In this document: positions 54,794-63,592 of the stretch, piece after piece
Layout: each line of letters begins with the position of its first letter
Position numbering within the stretch: position 1 is the stretch's first letter
NCBI RefSeq assembly: GCF_004005815.1
Contig: NZ_SACK01000004.1
Coordinates: 247,794 to 311,793, forward strand
Direction: 5' to 3'
DNA: 64,000 nucleotides
Origin: Mucilaginibacter limnophilus
GTDB lineage: Bacteria; Bacteroidota; Bacteroidia; Sphingobacteriales; Sphingobacteriaceae
Notes under the pieces: generated by a model
What the model saw: the letters and a program-made list of their open reading frames with translations, nothing else
The model's database searches: none
What the model was told of the DNA's origin: nothing
Translations under genes and position numbers: made by a program

Positions 54794-55294
54794 TTATTCA
54801 TGGTGATGATGGCCATCCGGACCGTGAGCGTGGCCATGTGCCAGTTCCTCGGCGGTTGCAGGGCGTACATTCAGTACAGTGCCTTTAAAGTGCAGCTCCT
54901 GACCAGCCATCGGGTGGTTAAGGTCAACTATAACACCATCCTCGGCAATAGATACTACCTGTCCGCGGAAACGGTTGCCATTGTTGTCCTGCAACGGAAT
55001 AACAGCGCCAATTTCAGGCACTTCCGTACCGCTAAACATCTCTTTAGGCAGGTTGGCCACAGCTTCTTCGTCATATTCACCGTAAGCATCCTCTGCCGAC
55101 AGGCGGAACTCATAAGTATCGCCGGTTGAATGCTCGCTGAGGTTTTCTTCAAATTTAGGAAGCATCTGGCCTGCGCCGTATAAAAAGGTTAATGGCTGCT
55201 CTTGGGTAGCGCTTTCCACTAATGATTCTTCGCCGTTGTTATCAACATACAAATCGTAGGTTAATGACACTACGTGTTCTGGATTGATTTTCAT
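54794..55294 (-). CDS. FKBP-type peptidyl-prolyl cis-trans isomerase, SlyD-like
   Basis: 166 residues from the ATG at 55292-55294 (MKINPEHVVSLTYDLYVDNN); the longer ORF to 55333 adds 13 atypical residues. FKBP core: PLTFLYGAGQMLPKFEENLS, the IF (insert-in-flap) domain with YGEYDEEAVANLPKEMFSGT, and VIVDLNHPMAGQELHFKGTV. The C-terminus is His-rich (AHGHAHGPDGHHHHE), as in metal-binding SlyD. It catalyses proline isomerisation and acts as a cytosolic folding helper. Next to the DUF255 gene, 28 bp away, on the same strand. Confidence 0.94.
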   Translation of the reverse strand: MKINPEHVVSLTYDLYVDNNGEESLVESATQEQPLTFLYGAGQMLPKFEENLSEHSTGDTYEFRLSAEDAYGEYDEEAVANLPKEMFSGTEVPEIGAVIPLQDNNGNRFRGQVVSIAEDGVIVDLNHPMAGQELHFKGTVLNVRPATAEELAHGHAHGPDGHHHHE

Positions 55295-55322
55295 TACAAT
55301 TAATTGTTTTAAGTATAAGTAA

Positions 55323-57332
55323 TCAGGCCTCAATTTGTTTTAAGGCATCTGCTGTATTATCTGCGGGCAGGCCACAGGTTTTATCGCGGCAAACATAAAT
55401 TTTAGTTTCGTTACCAAATTTGCCCTGCAGCAAAGGTAAACTTCCTTCGCTCCCGCCCAACATTATTTTATTCGGAATGTAAGTTTGTTCAATTTCTTTA
55501 CGCAAAGGTTCGGTTACCATACCGGTAACGGCCACTTCATACACACCAAACACCTCGTCAGTCAACAACATGATCCAGTTTGAGTATGACGAGCCATACT
55601 TACCCAAATGCGGCATGATGTTGCGCAGCAACTGAGCCGATATCTCGAGATACCGCTCATTATCAAACAGTAATCCCAATTTTTTAAGCACCCTTGCCAT
55701 AGCCGAGTTTGATGCCGGGGTTACACCATCCATAATTTCTGATTTACGGGCTATCAGTTGTTCGTCATTTGCCGAAGTGTAAAAGAAGATACCGCCTTCT
55801 TCATCATAGAAATTGTTTATTGCAGTATCAGTTAAAGTCTTAGCCAACTGTACCCATTTCTCATCAAAAGTTACTTCGTACAAGGCTGTAAACGCGTCGG
55901 CTATGTTGGCATAATCGTCCAGAAAGGCCTGGCCATTACCGCCTTTTACGTCAGGTTTAAACAAGCGCAATAACTTGTCGCCTGCTATCATATTGTCAAC
56001 TATAAAGTTGGCGTTCGATAAAGCATATTCCAGGTAATCGGCATCGCCGAAAGCACGGTAAGCGTCACAAAGTCCTTTCAGCATTAAGCCATTCCACGAT
56101 GCCAATATTTTATTGTCAAGCCCTGGCCTTACGCGGCTGCTTCTTGCCTCGAATACTTTTTGGCGTGACGCCTCAACTTTCGCAAGCAGTTCTTCTGCAC
56201 TTAAACCAAGCTGGGCGGCCAGTTCAGCATCATCACGTTTTCTGAACAGCACGTTGGTTTCTTCCTCTTCCCAGTTACCTTCGTCGGTAATGTTATAATA
56301 GATACTGAACAGGTCGGCGTCATCGTCCAGTATCAGCTCAATATCGGTTTTGGTGAACGTATAAAATTTGCCTTCCACGCCCTCGCTATCTGCATCAAGC
56401 GCCGAGTAGAAACCACCTTCAGGCGAGGTTAGCTCACGCATCACAAATTGTGTTATCTCGCCGGCAACCTTGCGATAAAGCGGGTTAGGCCACCAGGTAT
56501 AAGCTTCGGCATACAAGCTAAGCAACTGGCCATTATCATACAGCATCTTCTCAAAGTGCGGCACATGCCAGCGCCCATCAACAGCATAGCGCGCAAAACC
56601 ACCGCCAACATGATCATATATCCCGCCGAAGGCCATGTTTTGCAGCGTAAGTTTTACAGCATGATCCACCTCGGCATCTTTAGCTAAATGGGCATAACGC
56701 ATCAAACATTGTATACTGTTGGGCATCGGGAACTTCGGCGCGCCACCAAAGCCACCCTCTTTCTTGTCAAAATATTTTTTCCAGTTGTTTATGATCGTCT
56801 GCAGGTCGCCGCGTGTGTACTCCTTATCGTGCGGGGGCACAAAGTCAACCGCCTCATACATATTGATGCCCTCGGTAAGACGAACGGCGTAGTCCTCGGC
56901 TTCTTCGGGTTTGGTTTTATAGAAATCGGCCAGGTTAAACAGCAGCGACACCCAATCATTCTTACGAAAATAGGTACCGCCATAAATAGGCCGCTGGTCG
57001 GGCAGGCAGATGCAGTTCAATGGCCAGCCTCCCCTGCCGGTCATCAGTTGTACGGCGCTCATGTATATCTGGTCAACATCGGGGCGTTCCTCGCGGTCAA
57101 CTTTTATACACACAAAATATTCGTTCATAACGGCTGCCACCTGCTCGTCTTCAAAACTTTCATGCTCCATCACATGGCACCAGTGGCAGGCCGAGTAACC
57201 AATGCTCACCAGTATCAGCTTATTTTCGTCCTTCGCTTTTTGCAGCGCCTCAGGCCCCCAGGGGTACCAGTCGACCGGGTTATTAACGTGCTGCAGCAGG
57301 TAAGGAGATGTTGAGTTGGCCAGATGGTTCAT
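55323..57332 (-). CDS. DUF255 thioredoxin-like protein (YyaL/SPATA20-like)
   Basis: 669 residues, start at 57330-57332 ([20 protein letters not shown]), the family-conserved N-terminus. A thioredoxin-like domain holds CHWC in [20 protein letters not shown], and [20 protein letters not shown]; then a (alpha/alpha)6 barrel-like region ([40 protein letters not shown]). The in-frame ORF goes on upstream to 57632, but those extra 100 residues are a translated 9-bp repeat array (GVD x13) and are not conserved, so they are not part of the gene. The biochemical function of this family is not established. Confidence 0.92.
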   Translation of the reverse strand: MNHLANSTSPYLLQHVNNPVDWYPWGPEALQKAKDENKLILVSIGYSACHWCHVMEHESFEDEQVAAVMNEYFVCIKVDREERPDVDQIYMSAVQLMTGRGGWPLNCICLPDQRPIYGGTYFRKNDWVSLLFNLADFYKTKPEEAEDYAVRLTEGINMYEAVDFVPPHDKEYTRGDLQTIINNWKKYFDKKEGGFGGAPKFPMPNSIQCLMRYAHLAKDAEVDHAVKLTLQNMAFGGIYDHVGGGFARYAVDGRWHVPHFEKMLYDNGQLLSLYAEAYTWWPNPLYRKVAGEITQFVMRELTSPEGGFYSALDADSEGVEGKFYTFTKTDIELILDDDADLFSIYYNITDEGNWEEEETNVLFRKRDDAELAAQLGLSAEELLAKVEASRQKVFEARSSRVRPGLDNKILASWNGLMLKGLCDAYRAFGDADYLEYALSNANFIVDNMIAGDKLLRLFKPDVKGGNGQAFLDDYANIADAFTALYEVTFDEKWVQLAKTLTDTAINNFYDEEGGIFFYTSANDEQLIARKSEIMDGVTPASNSAMARVLKKLGLLFDNERYLEISAQLLRNIMPHLGKYGSSYSNWIMLLTDEVFGVYEVAVTGMVTEPLRKEIEQTYIPNKIMLGGSEGSLPLLQGKFGNETKIYVCRDKTCGLPADNTADALKQIEA

Positions 57333-57458
57333 ATAAAATAGCAGATGGTTATTAGTTGATAATTTGCCGTAATGATGATTTGTTTTAAGCGAATGCAAAT
57401 GTGTGGTTATTTTTAGATTTAGATGTGAGATTTTATACATGAGATATGAGAACGTGCA

Positions 57459-57584
57459 GGTGTTGACGTCAACACCGTCAACACCGTCAACACCGTCAAC
57501 ACCGTCAACACCGTCAACACCGTCAACACCGTCAACACCGTCAACACCGTCAACACCGTCAACACCGTCAACACCGTCAACACC
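57459..57584. repeat. Tandem GTCAACACC 9-mer array (13 units) with one inverted unit
   Basis: An inverted unit GGTGTTGAC (57459-57467) is followed by thirteen perfect GTCAACACC units (57468-57584). The junction is an 18-bp palindrome, GGTGTTGACGTCAACACC. The array ends in a long hairpin. A shorter copy lies at 38019-38072, where the 5 bases before the inverted unit also match in part (TTGCA/GTGCA). It is upstream of the DUF255 gene start and downstream of no gene. Confidence 0.95.
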
Positions 57585-57613
57585 GTGCTTCAGTTTGCAA
57601 CTGAAGCACGGTG
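57581..57613. repeat. 15-bp perfect hairpin at the end of the 9-mer array
   Basis: CACCGTGCTTCAGTT (57581-57595), loop TGC, then AACTGAAGCACGGTG (57599-57613). The left arm includes the last 4 bases of the last repeat unit. There is no T-tract, so it is not an ordinary terminator. Confidence 0.9.
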
Positions 57614-57661
57614 CATGAGCTGCCTCACCCATTAATGTTTGTGATTTATCACTCCCTTGCT

Positions 57662-57683
57662 ACCCTCTCCAAATGGAGAGGGT
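57662..57683. repeat. ACCCTCTCC hairpin repeat
   Basis: ACCCTCTCC (57662-57670) and GGAGAGGGT (57675-57683) with loop AAAT. Related to the CCCTCTC hairpin at 38588-38606; both are followed by a GGGTGAGG-type stretch. Confidence 0.7.
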
Positions 57684-57740
57684 GGTACAAGCTCTGCCAT
57701 TTGCAGTAGCATTGTCGGGTGAGGGGAATATATATAGCAT

Positions 57741-57847
57741 CTTGCGCTCGTCTGCTACGAGTGCTTAACGTTGTATAGCGTCTGCGACGCGACAGAGGCA
57801 ATGAAATCGTTACCCCAATTTAAGCACTCGTCGCAAACGAGCGCAAG
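57741..57847. repeat. 107-bp MITE-like palindromic element
   Basis: Arms at 57741-57768 and 57820-57847 match inverted in 26 of 28 bases (outer part CTTGCGCTCGT / ACGAGCGCAAG, inner part CGAGTGCTTAA / TTAAGCACTCG). Each arm also contains internal CTCG/CGAG pairs and the inside has a further GCGTCTGCGACGC hairpin. It lies in the 651-bp gap between the DUF255 and helicase genes. No ORF is inside; target-site duplication could not be shown. Confidence 0.75.
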
Positions 57848-57983
57848 AATGGGTAAGTATTAAATTAACAACGCCAACCGCCCCGCGCCGGGCACCACCC
57901 CTGTTTAAAACTACCCTCCTCTTTCCCTTTCTCCTTTCGCTTCAAAACCCTAATTTCGCCCTGATAAAATCAGAGGGAAAGCA

Positions 57984-60266
57984 TTGGATTATTTAGCGGG
58001 ATTAAATAAAGAGCAAAGGGCTGCGGTTGAGCAAACTGAAGGGCCGGTGATGATTATTGCCGGTGCTGGTTCGGGTAAAACAAGAGTGATTACTTTCAGG
58101 GTGGCGCACCTTATACGTAAGGGTGTGGATTCATTCAACATCCTCGTACTAACCTTTACGAATAAGGCCGCGAAAGAGATGCGTGAGCGTATCAACAGCC
58201 TTGTTGGCACCGAAGCTAAAAACATCTGGATGGGTACTTTCCACTCGGTTTTTGCAAAAATTTTGAGGGTTGAAGCCGACAAAATTGGCTATCCCAACAA
58301 CTTCACCATTTATGATACCGACGACAGCAAGAGCGTAATACGGGCCATTTTGAAAGAAATGAACCTCGACGATAAGCTGTACAATCCAAACTTTGTTTAC
58401 AACCGTATATCGGCGGCAAAAAATAACCTGATTGGCTGGCAGGAGTACCAGAACAATCCGCAGATACAAGCCGACGACTTTAGCAGCGGTCGCGGGCATT
58501 TAGGTAAGGTGTACGAAACTTATGCTGCCCGCTGTTACCGCGCCGGGGCAATGGATTTTGACGACCTGTTGTTTAAAACCAACGAGTTGCTAAAGCTGCA
58601 TCCTGATGTACTGAATAAGTATCAGCACAAGTTTAAATACCTGATGGTGGATGAGTATCAGGATACCAACTTTTCACAGTACCTGATAGTAAAAAAACTG
58701 GCGGCTGTTAGCGAAAATATCTGTGTAGTTGGCGACGATGCGCAAAGTATTTATGCCTTCCGTGGAGCGAACATCCAGAACATATTAAACTTCGAGAAGG
58801 ATTATCCTGATCTGAAGGTTTTCAAGCTGGAACAAAACTACCGCTCAACCCAAAACATTGTAAACGTTGCCAACAGCATTATCGCCAATAATAAAGAGCA
58901 GCTTAAAAAAAATGTTTTCTCTGAAAAGGAAACCGGCGACAAGATAAAGGTAGTACGTGCTTTCAGCGACAACGAGGAAGGTAAGATTGTGGCTGAGGAC
59001 ATTATGCAGTTCCGCAGCACCAAAGGGCTTAAGTGGAATGATTTCGCAATCCTTTACCGCACCAACGCGCAATCGCGCTCGATGGAGGAAGCGCTGCGCA
59101 AGCTTAATATTCCTTATAAAATATATGGCGGCCTGTCGTTCTATCAGCGTAAAGAGATAAAAGATCTGATTGCCTATTTCAGGCTGACCTTTAACCCGAA
59201 CGATGAAGAAGCACTGAAACGCGTAATCAACTATCCTAAACGTGGCATTGGCGATACGACAGTCGACAGGATCATCGTGGCTGCTGATAAGCACCAGCTA
59301 ACACCTTTTGAGGTTATATTAAACGCGGGGCAATATGTAGAGAAAGCTCCGGCATCGTTACATAACTTTGCCACCATGATACAAAGCTTCCAGGTGATCA
59401 CCAAAAACCTGCCGGCTTATGATGCCGCTTTGCATATCGCGCAGCACTCAGGCTTGCTTAAAGATCTGTACGAAGACAAATCTGTTGAAGGCCTCAACCG
59501 GTATGAGAACATTCAGGAGTTGCTGAACGGTATTAAAGAGTTTAGCGAGCGTGAGGATATAGAAGAAAAAGGTTTGGATGTGTTTATGCAGGATGTAGCC
59601 CTGCTTACCAACGACGATAACGACAAGAATAAGGATGCCGATACGGTTTCGCTTATGACCATCCACTCGTCAAAAGGGCTTGAGTTTCCCTATGTGTACG
59701 TGGTAGGTTTGGAAGAAAACCTGTTCCCGTCACAAATGTCGCTTAACTCGCGCAGCGACCTTGAGGAGGAACGCCGCCTGTTCTATGTAGCCGTTACCCG
59801 TGCCGAGCACAAGCTGAGCATCAGTTATGCTACCTCAAGGTTTAAATTTGGTACGCTGATAAGCTGCGAACCAAGCCGTTTTCTGGATGAGATAGATCCG
59901 AAATATCTTGAGCTTGACTTTACCGCCAAGCCGGCCCCTTCAGTTGGCAGCAGCTCATATGCCGACGAACGTACAGCATGGAGCCGCGGCAACAACAGCG
60001 GTGGCGACAGTTTTTCAAAACCGAAACCTCAGCCGGTTAAAACAACACAGGTACTGGCCAAAGCACATGTGCCATCACCTGATTTTAAACCCTCAGACAC
60101 ATCAAACCTGCAGGTAGGGATGGAAGTTGAGCATGAGCGCTTTGGCTTCGGTAAGGTAATCAGTTTAGAAGGTAATAAACCGGATATAAAAGCAACAATA
60201 TTTTTTAAAGAAATAGGACAAAAGCAACTTTTGTTGAAGTTTGCAAAACTGCATATTAAAAATTAA
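57984..60266 (+). CDS. UvrD/PcrA-family ATP-dependent DNA helicase
   Basis: SF1A 3'-5' helicase, 760 residues. Start is TTG at 57984 (DYLAGLNKEQRAAVEQTEGP follows), with CAGAGGGAAA upstream as ribosome site. Walker A AGAGSGKT (27-33), Walker B VDEYQDTN, motif III GDDAQSIYAFRGANIQNILN, motif IV LEQNYRSTQNIVNVAN, motif V LMTIHSSKGLEFPYVYVVGL, motif VI YVAVTRAE. The C-terminus has a proline-rich linker then a small Tudor-like domain (LQVGMEVEHERFGFGKVISL), the RNA-polymerase-binding part of PcrA. It works in DNA repair and in removing stalled polymerase. Confidence 0.96.
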   Translation: MDYLAGLNKEQRAAVEQTEGPVMIIAGAGSGKTRVITFRVAHLIRKGVDSFNILVLTFTNKAAKEMRERINSLVGTEAKNIWMGTFHSVFAKILRVEADKIGYPNNFTIYDTDDSKSVIRAILKEMNLDDKLYNPNFVYNRISAAKNNLIGWQEYQNNPQIQADDFSSGRGHLGKVYETYAARCYRAGAMDFDDLLFKTNELLKLHPDVLNKYQHKFKYLMVDEYQDTNFSQYLIVKKLAAVSENICVVGDDAQSIYAFRGANIQNILNFEKDYPDLKVFKLEQNYRSTQNIVNVANSIIANNKEQLKKNVFSEKETGDKIKVVRAFSDNEEGKIVAEDIMQFRSTKGLKWNDFAILYRTNAQSRSMEEALRKLNIPYKIYGGLSFYQRKEIKDLIAYFRLTFNPNDEEALKRVINYPKRGIGDTTVDRIIVAADKHQLTPFEVILNAGQYVEKAPASLHNFATMIQSFQVITKNLPAYDAALHIAQHSGLLKDLYEDKSVEGLNRYENIQELLNGIKEFSEREDIEEKGLDVFMQDVALLTNDDNDKNKDADTVSLMTIHSSKGLEFPYVYVVGLEENLFPSQMSLNSRSDLEEERRLFYVAVTRAEHKLSISYATSRFKFGTLISCEPSRFLDEIDPKYLELDFTAKPAPSVGSSSYADERTAWSRGNNSGGDSFSKPKPQPVKTTQVLAKAHVPSPDFKPSDTSNLQVGMEVEHERFGFGKVISLEGNKPDIKATIFFKEIGQKQLLLKFAKLHIKN

Positions 60267-60441
60267 CGTATTTACCCCATAGCCGCCCCGTTTGAGGAAT
60301 TACTTCCCCATGTATATACTCCTGTATATATAAAAACACAAGCACAAGCGTTTAATGGGGCAAATAGATGTTGGCACAGGCTTTGGTTAATATTGTTATT
60401 ACCCTTTCCCCTGTACTATTGATTTATACCTTATTAAGGAA

Positions 60442-60792
60442 ATGAGCGAAAAGAAAAAGACGAACAAATCTATCGGAAAGAACATCCGTATCCTGAGGCA
60501 CCAACGCGGATGGAGCCAGGAAGATGTAGCCAATCGCTTAGGCATTTCTATCCCTGCCTTTTCAAAAATTGAAACCGGTGTAACCGATATTAACCTGTCG
60601 CGCCTGGAGCAAATTGCTAACATCTTTGAAGTGGCAGTAGTGTACCTGCTTGCCTATGATATTGAAGAAACTGAACCGGAACCTTCGCACCTTAGCGTAG
60701 CACAAAAAAAGTTACTGGAACGTGAAGCTGAAATTGCCAGCCTGCAACGCAAAGTAATTTTGCTGTACGAAGAACTGCGCAATAAAAACTAA
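60442..60792 (+). CDS. XRE-family helix-turn-helix regulator
   Basis: 116 residues. N-terminal Cro/CI-type HTH at about 14-68: GKNIRILRHQRGWSQEDVAN, then RLGISIPAFSKIETGVTDIN and LSRLEQIANIFEVAVVYLLA. The C-terminus is a likely coiled coil (KLLEREAEIASLQRKVILLY) for dimerisation. It is a single gene with an upstream A/T-rich leader (TTAAGGAA before ATG). It is the nearest DNA-binding regulator to the small-peptide array; whether it controls it is unknown. Confidence 0.92.
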   Translation: MSEKKKTNKSIGKNIRILRHQRGWSQEDVANRLGISIPAFSKIETGVTDINLSRLEQIANIFEVAVVYLLAYDIEETEPEPSHLSVAQKKLLEREAEIASLQRKVILLYEELRNKN

Positions 60793-60975
60793 GCGGTTGT
60801 GTGTTTTTAACACGACAGTTTCTGATATACAAAACACTTCTATTTCATTATAATTTCATATAGGTTAATTTAGTTAATCAACCTTCTCATATTACGGCGT
60901 AATACTTCCTATTGGTTAATAAACGCGGTTTTGGAGTAACTTTTGCAATTAAAGACATGTAGTAAATTGAAAAAC

Positions 60976-61260
60976 ATGTCCAACTATCTGATTTCTATAC
61001 CAAACGCCGAAAGTGTGAAGAGCGAAGTGATACACGACCCTAAGAGCAAGCTTAAGGTAAAAGTGTTTGATATTTTGAAATCACGGTTTCAGCCCAGTCA
61101 GGGCGAGGTTAGGTTCTTTGTTACCGCAAATGATGAGGTACTGGCCTTTGAAACACGGGGATATAAGAAGCACCGTGAACTGCTTATACTACAAATGATA
61201 TCATGGTATTGCAGCTACCTCGGGTTATTTGAGGCGCGCATTCATCCCAACTGGCCTTAA
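60976..61260 (+). CDS. Hypothetical 94-residue protein
   Basis: The ATG at 60976 gives MSNYLISIPNAESVKSEVIH; a TTG at 60943 would add 11 residues. No signal peptide or membrane span. Predicted mixed alpha/beta, with HDPKSKLKVKVFDILKSRF and VRFFVTANDEVLAFETRGYK, and a helix LLILQMISWYCSYLG. I do not recognise a family. Its stop TAA overlaps the stop of the convergent TPR gene in the shared TTAA at 61257-61260. Confidence 0.75.
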   Translation: MSNYLISIPNAESVKSEVIHDPKSKLKVKVFDILKSRFQPSQGEVRFFVTANDEVLAFETRGYKKHRELLILQMISWYCSYLGLFEARIHPNWP

Positions 61261-62699
61261 ACTTTTGCGTCTGTTTTTGCTGGGTTATGCAGCATATCGC
61301 TCATCTCAATAATCTTTGAGTCGATATCAGATACGCATTTTCCCATCATTTCAATACATTCGGCTTCGCCAACAAGACCTTCTTTTTCAAGGTTCATGAG
61401 ACCTTTAAGCGTAGCTATCGGTCCGCGTATCTGGTGCGACAGGTATGACGAGTACTCAGAAAGTTTCCTGTTTTTTACCTGCAGATCGCGGGTGCGCTCG
61501 TCAATTATTTCTTCCAGGTGGTGGTTTATACGGTCAAGGTTATCTTTTTGTCTTGACACCTCGGCGTTCAGGTCGGTAAGCTGCGCATTGGTTTTGGCTT
61601 TGCGTTTAACGTTACCTACAAGCAGCGCCACCACTACCAATAACAAGCCCGCAACCGCGGCTACTCCAAAAAACCGCACCCTGTCATATTCTTGCTTTTG
61701 CAGTAGAGCTTCCTGCTGGCGTTGGCTGTCGGCTTGTTCAAATTGTTTTTGTATCAGGTTTATACGGGTGGATTCGTTTGTTTTATGCAGTGTGCTGTCC
61801 TGCCTGTAAATATCCTGCAGATAGTGCAGCGCTTTTTCAAAGTTTTTCCGCTTATACTCCATCTGGTAAGTGGTGTATTCATAGTCGTATAACAGCTTTT
61901 TGTCTTTGATGATGTTAGCGTACACCTTGCCTTCTTCAATAATACGTTCGGCTCCGGCAAAGTCGTTCCGGGCTATATACAACGCAGCCAGGGTGAGGTT
62001 CACACTGGCTACAATCTGGTTAAGGTCGTTAACCTTGGCGGCGTTATTGGCTTCAAGCAATAATTGTCTCGCCTTTTCAAACTGGTTAAGGTGAAAATAG
62101 GTAACGCCCTGGTTCTGAATACAAGTGATCAGATTAATTGAATCCTGAAGCTTCGTAAAAAGCGTATAACTCTTATCGTAATAAGTAAGCGCCTGGTTAT
62201 AACTTTTTTGACGATACTTGATATTGCCGATGTTAAGATATAACGAAGCAACCAGCTGCGGATCATTAATCTTTTGTGCAATGGCAAGTGAGCGGTTCAG
62301 GTACAGTAACGATTGCTGGTAATCGTTATCACGATAAAGGTTGCCTATGTTATTGTAAACCTTGGCCTCGCTTTGCTTGTCATTTATTTCAGTAAAATAC
62401 TTTAAGGCCTGCAGGTAATTATCAATTGATTTTTCGGGCTCGTTAAGGTAATAATATCCTAAACCCAGGATACGGTATGCCTCGCCTATGCCTTTTGAGT
62501 ATTTAACTTCCTTTGCGAGCGTAAGCGCTTTTTCACCATAAGCAATAGTTTGCTCGGGGTCGGTAAGGCGGCTGTCATATCCTTGCTTTGCCAATTTATT
62601 AACATCATTTGTATCTTGCGGCATTGCATCATTAAAAGATGATGCGCGTACCCAGACACTAAGCAGTAAAAAAATGGCCAAATAAAGATATTTACTCAT
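61257..62699 (-). CDS. TPR protein with histidine-kinase H-box, lacking the ATPase domain
   Basis: 480 residues. Signal peptide (LYLAIFLLLSVWVRASS), then six or seven TPR units (about 45-330; for example YNNIGNLYRDNDYQQSLLYL), one membrane span at about 340-360 (VAAVAGLLLVVVALLVGNVK), a cytosolic coiled coil (DLNAEVSRQKDNLDRINHHL), and a DHp-like helix with the H-box YLSHQIRGPIATLKGLMNLE (His about 422). Only 58 residues follow, so there is no HATPase_c domain; typical TPR histidine kinases of Bacteroidota are 150 or more residues longer. It is transcribed away from the peptide array, 303 bp off. It may be a sensor that needs a partner kinase, or a truncated one. Confidence 0.88.
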   Translation of the reverse strand: MSKYLYLAIFLLLSVWVRASSFNDAMPQDTNDVNKLAKQGYDSRLTDPEQTIAYGEKALTLAKEVKYSKGIGEAYRILGLGYYYLNEPEKSIDNYLQALKYFTEINDKQSEAKVYNNIGNLYRDNDYQQSLLYLNRSLAIAQKINDPQLVASLYLNIGNIKYRQKSYNQALTYYDKSYTLFTKLQDSINLITCIQNQGVTYFHLNQFEKARQLLLEANNAAKVNDLNQIVASVNLTLAALYIARNDFAGAERIIEEGKVYANIIKDKKLLYDYEYTTYQMEYKRKNFEKALHYLQDIYRQDSTLHKTNESTRINLIQKQFEQADSQRQQEALLQKQEYDRVRFFGVAAVAGLLLVVVALLVGNVKRKAKTNAQLTDLNAEVSRQKDNLDRINHHLEEIIDERTRDLQVKNRKLSEYSSYLSHQIRGPIATLKGLMNLEKEGLVGEAECIEMMGKCVSDIDSKIIEMSDMLHNPAKTDAKV

Positions 62700-63002
62700 T
62701 AAACGCTGTTAAGCTGATTTGCTGTGAAAGTTATAAAAATAACAATAAAACAAGTGTGGAGAATTTTTTTTTCAATTTCTTTTGAATTAATGAAACATAA
62801 TTAACTTTGTAGCCGTTAAACAATTGAATTACAATAACTTATATGATTAAATAATATTTGAAAAAATAACAGGACAATATTGAACCTGCAAGCCACAAAA
62901 GGCTCAGGACATATCAAAAGTTGTCACTTTTATTTACAATGCAAATTGTGAAATTAAATTTTAGGAGACTATATATTAACTATAAATTAAAAAATAAATA
63001 AA
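62700..63002. other. Divergent intergenic region between TPR gene and peptide array
   Basis: 303 AT-rich bases with promoters for both sides. The plus-strand promoter is listed separately. The 5' leader from the predicted transcription start (near 62816) to the first ATG is about 190 bases, long for these genes; no recognised riboswitch was seen in it. No ORF longer than a few codons. Confidence 0.6.
62781..62809 (+). promoter_or_regulatory. Bacteroidota-type promoter of the small-peptide array
   Basis: TTTG (62781-62784), 17 bases, then TAACTTTG (62802-62809), which fits the primary-sigma consensus known for Bacteroidota (TTTG / TAnnTTTG with 17-23 bases between). It points to the array and is the best promoter match in the window. 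Spacing and both boxes are exact. Confidence 0.75.
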
Positions 63003-63155
63003 ATGAGAAATTTAGTATTGTTGGTATTAATTATTTTAACCATTGGTGTATTTTCACTAAATGCCAATTCACGCTTAACTCCGGCTGACAACACTCCTGA
63101 AGCACCTGTACAAAAGCTTTCAGGCTTTAAAAAAGATATCAGCACAGCCGACTAA
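63003..63155 (+). CDS. Small exported peptide precursor 1 (GFKKDISTAD C-terminus)
   Basis: 50 residues. N-terminal hydrophobic signal (NLVLLVLIILTIGVFSLNA) without a lipobox Cys, then a short linker (LTPADNTPEAPVQKLS), ending in GFKKDISTAD directly at the stop. First of the tandem array; the leader is A-rich (AAAAAATAAATAAA before ATG). Peptides 2 and 3 share the pattern AP-[VL]-Q-x3-G-F-K-K-D-I-S-[TS]-A-D. No known family is recognised. Confidence 0.85.
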   Translation: MRNLVLLVLIILTIGVFSLNANSRLTPADNTPEAPVQKLSGFKKDISTAD

Positions 63156-63192
63156 TTACATATTATAATAAAAGATTTATAAAGCCCGTAAG

Positions 63193-63336
63193 ATGAAAAA
63201 ATTAACAGCAGCAGCCATAGCCCTGATACTAAGCACCGGTGTACTAACATCATGCAAAAAAGAGGAAATTTTAAGTCCTAAAGCACCTTTACAACAACTT
63301 GCAGGGTTTAAAAAAGATATCAGCACCGCTGACTAA
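63193..63336 (+). CDS. Small exported peptide precursor 2 (lipoprotein, GFKKDISTAD C-terminus)
   Basis: 47 residues. Signal peptide with lipobox LTSC (AIALILSTGVLTSCKKEE), then KAPLQQLA and the terminal GFKKDISTAD before the stop. If processed as a lipoprotein, only about 27 residues would be displayed on the membrane. It lies 37 bp after precursor 1. A cleavage near the C-terminal decapeptide would free it. Same family as 1 and 3. Confidence 0.85.
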   Translation: MKKLTAAAIALILSTGVLTSCKKEEILSPKAPLQQLAGFKKDISTAD

Positions 63337-63378
63337 TAATTTGATCATAAAACACATACACTCAAAAAAATAAATAAA

Positions 63379-63516
63379 ATGAAAAGGATAGCACTGGCAG
63401 TATTAGTAATTGGAGCAAGCATATTAACATCATGCAAAAAAGAGAATGACGTAAAGCCTGTAGCGCCTGTTCAAACATTTATTGGCTTTAAAAAAGACAT
63501 CAGCTCAGCTGATTAA
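63379..63516 (+). CDS. Small exported peptide precursor 3 (lipoprotein, GFKKDISSAD C-terminus)
   Basis: 45 residues. Lipobox LTSC again (VLVIGASILTSCKKEN), then KPVAPVQTFI and the terminal GFKKDISSAD. The signal part and decapeptide are close to precursor 2, but the linker differs, which points to selection on the two ends. It lies 42 bp after precursor 2. Confidence 0.85.
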   Translation: MKRIALAVLVIGASILTSCKKENDVKPVAPVQTFIGFKKDISSAD

Positions 63517-63592
63517 TTAATATACATATTCATATATAAAAATACCTAATAATAACTAATTGATTTTAACACACATTAAACATTTAACCAGC

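Noticed and set aside
57459..57584. CRISPR array
   Set aside because: Units are 9 bp with no spacers and no cas genes; it is a simple tandem repeat.
57333..57632. In-frame N-terminal extension of the DUF255 protein with 13 GVD repeats
   Set aside because: It is a translation of the noncoding 9-bp array and hairpin; the family-conserved N-terminus starts at MNHLANS (57332). The opposite strand is open too (STP repeats), which also argues against coding.
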